A program made the translations under genes and the position numbers. The notes beneath the pieces are model-generated. The model was not told where the DNA came from. It was given only the letters and a program-made list of their open reading frames with translations, and made no database searches. A stretch of DNA of 36,399 bases from Bacteroidota bacterium (GTDB lineage Bacteria > Bacteroidota > Bacteroidia > Chitinophagales > Chitinophagaceae), in assembly GCA_005798905.1 (NCBI GenBank), contig SYIK01000014.1:1-36399 (forward strand). Direction: 5' to 3'. This document shows, in pieces, positions 30,911 through 36,399 of this stretch; positions within the stretch are counted from its first letter, which is position 1; every line of letters starts with the position of its first letter.

Positions 30911-33652
30911 TTATAAACTGAATGCCGTTTCAATAATTTTTATTTGTTCTTGTATATGTACTTTATTATGTCCTGTTGCAGTTGCCGCTGTGGCTTTCCT
31001 GCTAATAATTCCAAAATTAATTTCGGAAAGATTGATTTTTAAAAAGGAAGCAGCTCCCATATTCAATGGTTCTTCTTGCACCCAAAACCAGTTTGCTTTA
31101 TTGTATTTTTTATGCAACGAAGCTATTTGTTTTGTTGGAAGTGGATACAATTGTTCTAATCGAATAATTGCAACATCTTTCCTTTTTTCAATTTGTTGTT
31201 TTTCAAATAAGTCAAAATAAATTTTTCCTGAACAGAATAAAACTTTTTTCACTTCTTTTGAATCAATCCAATTATCATCGATAACCTCTTCAAATTTTCC
31301 ATCAACAAATTCATCAACTATTGAATAAGAACCTGCATGACGAAGATTTGCTTTTGGAGAAAAATTAAAAAGCGGTTTACGAAATTGCCATATCATTTGT
31401 CTTCTCAATGCATGAAAATAATTAGCAGCAGTTGTAATATTAGTTACAACCATATTCAATTCGGCACACATTTGTAAAAAGCGCTCCATCCGAGCACTGC
31501 TGTGTTCGGGGCCTTGCCCTTCGTAACCATGCGGCATCAATAAAGTTACTCCGTTCATTCGCCCCCATTTTTGTTCGCCCGATGTAATGAATTGATCAAT
31601 GATAGTTTGCGCTCCATTGTTGAAATCGCCAAACTGTGCTTCCCAAATTACAAGGACATTTGGATTGGCTAAAGAATAACCGTACTCAAATCCTAAAACT
31701 CCAAACTCGCTAAGTAAAGAATTATAAATTCTAAACTCGCCGTTAGTATTTGCAATATTATTTATACGATTAAAAACTTCGTCTGTATTTTCATCTCTCA
31801 ACACAGCATGTCGATGACTGAATGTACCGCGCTTTACATCTTGCCCGCTCATTCGTACATCTTTATTTTCACTTACTAAACTTCCAAAAGCAATCAACTC
31901 AGCTGTTGCCCAATCAATCTTTTGTTCTTTTTCAAAAAGGTTTATTTTATCATTTAATATTTTTTCAATTTTCCGAAGCGGCTTAAAAGTTGCAGGCCAT
32001 TTTAAAATTGAATAAAATATTTCTACTAATTTTTCTTTTGCAATTCCAGTTTTTGGAGATTGTTCAAAATCTTCGGCAGTTGCTTTTCGCAAACGCTTCC
32101 ACCACAATTCCGGTTGTTGATAATGATACGGTAATGGGTTTTGTTTTACATCACTCAAACGCTCTTGTAAATCAGTCCAGAATTTTTTCTCCATTTCAGT
32201 TGCCAAATGTTGCGCATCCGGCTCTCCATTTTCCATTAAATATTTTGTATAAACTTCTCTTGGATTGAGATGTTTTTCAATTAGCTTATACAATTTGGGT
32301 TGCGTAAATTTTGGATCATCACCTTCATTGTGACCGTGACGACGATAACAAACCATATCAATAAAAATATCGGAATGAAATTTTTGTCGATAACGAGTTG
32401 CTATTTCCACACATTTCACTACTGCTTCAGCGTCATCTCCATTTACATGAAAGACCGGAGCTTGAATGGTTGCAGCAATTGATGTACAATAATCCGAACT
32501 TCTTGCATCATCAAAATCTGTTGTAAAACCAATTTGATTGTTGATGATAAAATGAATTATTCCACCTGCATAATAGCCATCCAAATTACTCATCTGCAGT
32601 ACTTCGTACACAATTCCTTGTCCAGCTATTGAAGCATCTCCGTGAATTAATATTGGAAGTATTTTACCAAAATCACTTTCATATAGCACATCCGCTTTTG
32701 CCCTTGAAAAACCAACCACTACTGGATTTACCGCTTCCAAATGCGATGGATTTGGCATTAACTTTAAATAAATATTTTTTCCATCAACAGTTTTTAATTC
32801 ACTTCCAAAACCCATGTGGTATTTTACATCACCACTTCCCATCGTTTGATCCAATTTAGCGGTTCCTTCAAATTCACTAAAAATTTGTTCATAGGTTTTT
32901 CCCATGATATTTGTCAACACATTCAATCTTCCGCGATGTGCCATTCCAATTACAACTTCCTGAACTTCTTGAGCAGCTGCACAGTTGATAATTGCATCCA
33001 ACGCTGCAATTGTCGTTTCACCACCTTCTAACGAAAATCTTTTTTGACCTACATATTTTGTATGTAAAAATTTTTCAAAAATTACACCTTGATTGAGTTT
33101 CTCTAAAATTCTTTTTTGCTTTTCAATTGAAAATTGTTGATGAAAATTAATTTCAATTTCATTGGTAAGCCATTCTAATTTTTCTTTATCGTGAATGTAT
33201 TGTGTTTCAAACCCAACTTGATTTGTATAACATTTTTCTAAATGAGCAATTATTTTTCGAAGTGAACTTTTTCCTAATCCAAGAAAATTTCCCGAATGAA
33301 AATTTTTATCCAAATCAATTTCAGCCAATCCGAAATGAGAAAGTTGAAGGTTTGCTTTTCTATCTTTCCGTTTTCTGATTGGATTTGTTTTTGCAATAAG
33401 GTGTCCTTTTTCGCGATATCCCATTATCATCCGATAAACCGATAATTCTTTTTCCCAATTCGATTCAATAGAAATATTTGGGCTCGCTTCAAGAAAAGTG
33501 TTTCCATTTTTATAACTATCAAAAGCAAAATCAAACCCTTCAAAAAAATTTTTATACCTTTCGTCTACATTACTGGGATTTTTTAAAAAATCGCGGTAGA
33601 GGTTTTCAATAAATTGCGGATGTTGGCTTGTTATAAACTGGAAATCTTTCAT
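30911..33652 (-). CDS. sucA: 2-oxoglutarate dehydrogenase E1
   Basis: Thiamine-diphosphate-dependent decarboxylase of the 2-oxoglutarate dehydrogenase complex (913 aa from the chosen start). It opens with FITSQHPQFIENLYRDFLKN, a typical E1o N-terminus. It includes HRGRLNVLTNIMGK, GSGDVKYHMGF, HGDASIAGQGIVYEV (cofactor region) and VCYRRHGHNEGDDP. The C-terminal transketolase-like part has MPHGYEGQGPEHSSAR. The ATG at 33650-33652 is preferred. A TTG ten codons upstream is in frame but extends past the conserved start. It is transcribed with sucB. A -7-like element at 33680-33687 lies upstream. Confidence 0.96.
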   Translation of the reverse strand: MKDFQFITSQHPQFIENLYRDFLKNPSNVDERYKNFFEGFDFAFDSYKNGNTFLEASPNISIESNWEKELSVYRMIMGYREKGHLIAKTNPIRKRKDRKANLQLSHFGLAEIDLDKNFHSGNFLGLGKSSLRKIIAHLEKCYTNQVGFETQYIHDKEKLEWLTNEIEINFHQQFSIEKQKRILEKLNQGVIFEKFLHTKYVGQKRFSLEGGETTIAALDAIINCAAAQEVQEVVIGMAHRGRLNVLTNIMGKTYEQIFSEFEGTAKLDQTMGSGDVKYHMGFGSELKTVDGKNIYLKLMPNPSHLEAVNPVVVGFSRAKADVLYESDFGKILPILIHGDASIAGQGIVYEVLQMSNLDGYYAGGIIHFIINNQIGFTTDFDDARSSDYCTSIAATIQAPVFHVNGDDAEAVVKCVEIATRYRQKFHSDIFIDMVCYRRHGHNEGDDPKFTQPKLYKLIEKHLNPREVYTKYLMENGEPDAQHLATEMEKKFWTDLQERLSDVKQNPLPYHYQQPELWWKRLRKATAEDFEQSPKTGIAKEKLVEIFYSILKWPATFKPLRKIEKILNDKINLFEKEQKIDWATAELIAFGSLVSENKDVRMSGQDVKRGTFSHRHAVLRDENTDEVFNRINNIANTNGEFRIYNSLLSEFGVLGFEYGYSLANPNVLVIWEAQFGDFNNGAQTIIDQFITSGEQKWGRMNGVTLLMPHGYEGQGPEHSSARMERFLQMCAELNMVVTNITTAANYFHALRRQMIWQFRKPLFNFSPKANLRHAGSYSIVDEFVDGKFEEVIDDNWIDSKEVKKVLFCSGKIYFDLFEKQQIEKRKDVAIIRLEQLYPLPTKQIASLHKKYNKANWFWVQEEPLNMGAASFLKINLSEINFGIISRKATAATATGHNKVHIQEQIKIIETAFSL

Positions 33653-33679
33653 CACTAATTTGAATGTAAAATTGGGGTG

Positions 33680-33687
33680 CAAATATC
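33680..33687 (-). promoter_or_regulatory. Candidate -7 element, sucAB operon
   Basis: The minus strand reads GATATTTG, one mismatch to TAnnTTTG, 27 bp upstream of the sucA ATG. Confidence 0.35.
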
Positions 33688-33758
33688 CAATTATTTTTTG
33701 ATTATAATGACTAAAATACGGTTACACCTCATTGGATTTCAACTATTTTATCGATTCT

Positions 33759-33808
33759 GCTCTTTTTTAGTGAATCAAAATAAATTATTTACTAATCCAA
33801 AAAAGAGC
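33759..33808. repeat. Inverted repeat between sucA and rpsT
   Basis: GCTCTTTTTT (33759-33768) and AAAAAAGAGC (33799-33808) are perfect 10-bp arms around a 30-bp centre, which itself contains TAGTGAA and TTTACTA as further partial pairs. The T run lies inside the stem and no T tract follows, so it is not a normal terminator. It lies between two divergent promoters. Confidence 0.5.
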
Positions 33809-33817
33809 CATTCGGAT

Positions 33818-33849
33818 TTTGGAATTTAAGCAATAGACACATACCTTTG
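33818..33849 (+). promoter_or_regulatory. Promoter of rpsT
   Basis: TTTG (33818-33821) and TACCTTTG (33842-33849) match the Bacteroidota -33 and -7 elements with 20 bp between them. The leader to the rpsT ATG is about 30 bases. This is the clearest promoter in the window. Confidence 0.75.
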
Positions 33850-33886
33850 CAACCCCGAATTTTTGGGAATTTAAATTCAACTTAAA

Positions 33887-34144
33887 ATGGCTAATCACAA
33901 AGCAACAAAAAAAGACGTTCGTCAATCAGCCAAGCGTCGTGAGCGGAACAAATATTATGGTAAAACTACCCGAAATGCTATTCGCAATTTGAATACTATG
34001 ACAGATATTAAAGAAGTAACTGAAAAAACTCCCTCTGTATTATCAATGATTGATAAATTGGCAAGACGTGGAGTGATTCATAAAAATAAAGCTGCTAACT
34101 TAAAAAGCGGTTTGGTTAAAAAAACAAACAAATTAAGTAAGTAA
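33887..34144 (+). CDS. rpsT: 30S ribosomal protein S20
   Basis: The 85-aa basic protein begins MANHKATKKDVRQSAKRRER and contains ARRGVIHKNKAANLKSGL, both standard for S20, which binds 16S rRNA early in 30S assembly. Length and charge are normal. It is a single-gene unit with a clear promoter and a strong terminator. Confidence 0.97.
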   Translation: MANHKATKKDVRQSAKRRERNKYYGKTTRNAIRNLNTMTDIKEVTEKTPSVLSMIDKLARRGVIHKNKAANLKSGLVKKTNKLSK

Positions 34145-34163
34145 TACTTTCAAACTGTTTTAT

Positions 34164-34196
34164 AAAAAGCATCCACCTTTCGGTGGGTGCTTTTTT
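34164..34196 (+). terminator. Rho-independent terminator after rpsT
   Basis: A stem of about 11-14 bp (AAGCATCCACC with GGTGGGTGCTT, one G-T pair) with the loop TTTC is followed by a run of Ts, 20 bp past the rpsT stop. Confidence 0.92.
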
Positions 34197-34238
34197 GTTT
34201 TTATCTTTCCAATTAAATAATTTAACTCAACTCATTTT

Positions 34239-35963
34239 ATGAAAATTACGCTCTTGTGTATTTTACAATTTGCTTCTGTTATTGTTTTTTCTCAAACGAT
34301 TGAAACAAAATTTGAAAAATCATACGGAAAAGAAACTCCCACTTATTTTGAAATTATTGACTGGTGGAAAAAATTAGATGAACAATCTGCAAAAATAAAA
34401 ATGCACACAATGGGAATGACGGATGCGGGTTATCAATTACATTTAATTCTCATCAACAATAACCAAGAAGTAACCCTCAATTCAATAAAAAAATCAGACA
34501 AACGAATTATTTTCATCAATAATGGAATTCACCCTGGCGAACCAGATGGAATTGATGCAAGTATTTTATTAGCAAGAGATATTGTTTCAAATAAATTAAA
34601 ACTTGCAGACAATGTTATTTTAGCAATCATTCCTGTTTACAATATTGGTGGTTGCTTAAATAGAAGTGCAAATTATAGAGTTGACCAAAACGGGCCTGAA
34701 GAATTTGGTTCACGAGGAAACTCGCAAAACCTTGACCTGAACCGCGATTTCATAAAAAACGATTCGAAAGACTCGAAAGCATTTATTGAAATATTTCATT
34801 TATTGAACCCTGATGTTTTCTTAGACAATCATGTAAGCAACGGAGCAGATTATCAACACGTGATGTCATTAATCAGTACACAGCATAATAAATTAGGTGG
34901 AGAAATGGGTGAGTATTTAAACAAAATATTTGAACCAACTATTTACACAAAAATGAAACAAAAGGGTTATGATTTGATCCCTTATGTAAATTCTTTTGGG
35001 GAAACACCAGAAAATGGTTGGCCAGAATTTTGGGATGCACCTCGCTACAGCAGTGGTTATGCTGCTCTTTGGAATACTTTTTCTTTTATAGCAGAAACAC
35101 ACATGTTGAAGCCTTATGACCAAAGAGTAAAAGCTACTTATGATTTGATGAATTGCATTATTGATTTTACTTCTAAAAACAGTACCATTCTAAAGACACT
35201 TCGTGACAAAACAAAACTTGCAATAAAAACCCAACAAAACTTTACAATAAGTTGGGAATTGGATCGCTCAAAAAATTCAACCATTTTATACAAAGGATTT
35301 AAGTCGGAACACAAGCTAAGTGAGATTTCACAAAAATCACGATTACTTTACGACAGAACAAAACCTTACGAAAAAACAATTCCATTTTATAATTTTTACA
35401 AACCAAAAACAATTGTTTCAAAACCAAAAGCATATATCATTCCCCAAGGTTGGTGGAAAGTAATTGAATTATTAAAATTGAATAAAATTCAAATGACGCA
35501 ATTCAAAAAAGACACGCTAATCGAAGTTGAAGTTTATAGAATTGACGATTATAAAACAACACCTCGTCAATATGAAATGCACCATCCAAATACTGATGTA
35601 AAAATTAGTACATCAGTAAAAAAAATAAAATTCAGAAAAGGAGATTGGTATATTTCAATGAATCAAACTGCAAATCATTTTTTAATTGAAACATTAGAAC
35701 CTCAATCTGAAGATTCCTATTTTAGTTGGAATTTTTTTGATGCAGTGTTGTCGCAAAAAGAAGGGTATTCTGCTTATGTGTTTGAAGATATTGCTGCCAC
35801 TTACTTAAATACTAATTCTATTTTAAAACAAAAATTAGAACAACGCAGAAACAGCGATAGTAGTTTTGTAAAAAACGGAAGAGCTCAACTTAATTTTATT
35901 TACGAAAACTCTCCATGGTACGAACCTGATTACTTAAAATATCCAATCTATAGAGTTAAGTAA
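34239..35963 (+). CDS. Secreted M14-type zinc carboxypeptidase-like protein
   Basis: The 574-aa exported protein has a signal peptide (to about residue 19, VFSQ). The M14 zinc ligands are H98 and E101 in GIHPGEPDG, with H198 in FLDNHVSNG. N168-R169 (LDLNRDF) bind the substrate carboxylate, and E286 (FIAETHML) is a candidate catalytic glutamate. It shares these motifs with the larger peptidase at 15418-17994 but lacks its amidotransferase-like C-terminal part. The C-terminal 250 residues are not recognised. A TATCTTTC at 34202-34209 may be its -7 element. The substrate is unknown. Confidence 0.88.
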   Translation: MKITLLCILQFASVIVFSQTIETKFEKSYGKETPTYFEIIDWWKKLDEQSAKIKMHTMGMTDAGYQLHLILINNNQEVTLNSIKKSDKRIIFINNGIHPGEPDGIDASILLARDIVSNKLKLADNVILAIIPVYNIGGCLNRSANYRVDQNGPEEFGSRGNSQNLDLNRDFIKNDSKDSKAFIEIFHLLNPDVFLDNHVSNGADYQHVMSLISTQHNKLGGEMGEYLNKIFEPTIYTKMKQKGYDLIPYVNSFGETPENGWPEFWDAPRYSSGYAALWNTFSFIAETHMLKPYDQRVKATYDLMNCIIDFTSKNSTILKTLRDKTKLAIKTQQNFTISWELDRSKNSTILYKGFKSEHKLSEISQKSRLLYDRTKPYEKTIPFYNFYKPKTIVSKPKAYIIPQGWWKVIELLKLNKIQMTQFKKDTLIEVEVYRIDDYKTTPRQYEMHHPNTDVKISTSVKKIKFRKGDWYISMNQTANHFLIETLEPQSEDSYFSWNFFDAVLSQKEGYSAYVFEDIAATYLNTNSILKQKLEQRRNSDSSFVKNGRAQLNFIYENSPWYEPDYLKYPIYRVK

Positions 35964-36013
35964 ACTATTTTCTAAGATCAATTTTTATAAAAATTGTGAA
36001 TTGATACAAATAA

Positions 36014-36045
36014 AAAAGCCTTTCAAAATAAATTGAAAGGCTTTT
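36014..36045. terminator. Bidirectional terminator, peptidase gene and rRNA operon
   Basis: A 13-bp perfect stem (36014-36026 with 36033-36045) has a 6-nt loop. On the minus strand it is followed by a longer T run, so it is the rRNA operon terminator. It can also end the plus-strand peptidase transcript. Confidence 0.85.
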
Positions 36046-36054
36046 AAAATAATC

Positions 36055-36163
36055 ATGGCAGCTACCTACTCTCCCGCATTGTGGTGCAGTACCATCAGCC
36101 ATAAGGGTCTTAACTACTCTGTTCGGAATGGGAAAAGGTGAACACCCTCGGCAAAACCACCAT
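36055..36163 (-). rRNA. rrf: 5S ribosomal RNA
   Basis: The minus strand contains CCCATTCCGAACAGAGTAGT and GGGAGAGTAGGTAGCTGCC, the conserved 5S loop and 3' stem sequences. The ends ATGGTGG and CTGCCAT pair to form helix I, giving about 109 nt. It is followed by the operon terminator and preceded by a spacer of about 97 bp without tRNA. Confidence 0.93.
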
Positions 36164-36260
36164 AAAAAGATTGCAATCGGCTAAAAGCAAAAAACTAATA
36201 GCAAAAAGCATAATAATGTCATATTGGGTATGTTAGAAAAATATCTAAGAAAAAAAAATT

Positions 36261-36399
36261 AAAGCGTACGGGCAATTAGTACTACTCGGCTTTGCTGTTA
36301 CCAGCTTTATACCTGTAGCCTATCAACGTAGTAGTCTTCTACGGCCCTTAAAAGGAGACTCATCTTGAGGTAGGTTTCACGCTTAGATGCTTTCAGCGT
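36261..36399 (-). rRNA. rrl: 23S ribosomal RNA, 3' end (partial)
   Basis: The minus strand reads CGCTGAAAGCATCTAAGCGT near the right edge, then CCTCAAGATGAGTCTCC, and ends GTACTAATTGCCCGTACGCT. These are the conserved last segments of 23S rRNA. Only about 139 bases are inside the window; the rest continues beyond the right edge. The 3' end is estimated to within a few bases. Confidence 0.95.

Noticed and set aside
36164-36260. tRNA gene in the 23S-5S spacer
   Set aside because: The 97-bp spacer is A-rich and contains no T-arm consensus or cloverleaf; no tRNA is supported anywhere in the window.

Overview
The window is an AT-rich chromosomal segment from a member of the Bacteroidota, probably close to Chitinophagales/Saprospirales. 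This is inferred from a type IX secretion sorting domain on a subtilisin-like protease, TAnnTTTG-type -7 promoter elements, typical Bacteroidota versions of CcmC/CcmD, AMP nucleosidase and DUF6132 proteins, and the 5S/23S rRNA sequence. No tRNA gene, insertion sequence or CRISPR array was seen.

Layout. 14-144: an attC-like imperfect inverted repeat. 224-5131 (minus strand): a five-gene nucleotide-sugar operon (WbpE-like aminotransferase, UDP-glucose dehydrogenase, UDP-glucuronate decarboxylase, RfbC, RfbD), closed by a terminator hairpin. 5232-10782: waaA (Kdo transferase), a conserved hypothetical, tdk, ccmB-ccmC-ccmD and glutamate dehydrogenase. 10835-15300: HsdR-N-like nuclease domain protein, AMP nucleosidase, queA, lysC and ssb. 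An odd 214-bp structured stretch precedes queA. 15418-17994: a large M14-type secreted peptidase.

18225-24536 is the most accessory-looking part. A Crp/Fnr regulator is followed by seven tightly packed genes for sulfur and thiol chemistry: two rhodaneses, OsmC, thioredoxin, a rhodanese-thioredoxin lipoprotein, and two tiny membrane proteins sharing a GCASGxC motif. They converge on a minus-strand pair encoding a membrane-anchored c-type cytochrome and a NorB-like heme-copper oxidase subunit. Several canonical ligand positions of that subunit appear replaced. An FNR-type box lies about 100 bp upstream of the cytochrome gene. A cation-efflux transporter is divergent from the pair. My reading is a nitrosative/sulfur-stress or microaerobic respiration module.

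24609-36399 returns to housekeeping: mnmA, a lipoprotein, an S8 protease with two PNPF sorting-like domains, an RsmB-like RNA methyltransferase, sucB and sucA (2-oxoglutarate dehydrogenase E2 and E1), rpsT, a second M14-type peptidase, and the end of an rRNA operon (5S complete, 23S 3' end) on the minus strand. Alignments to known families were made from memory and no search was run.
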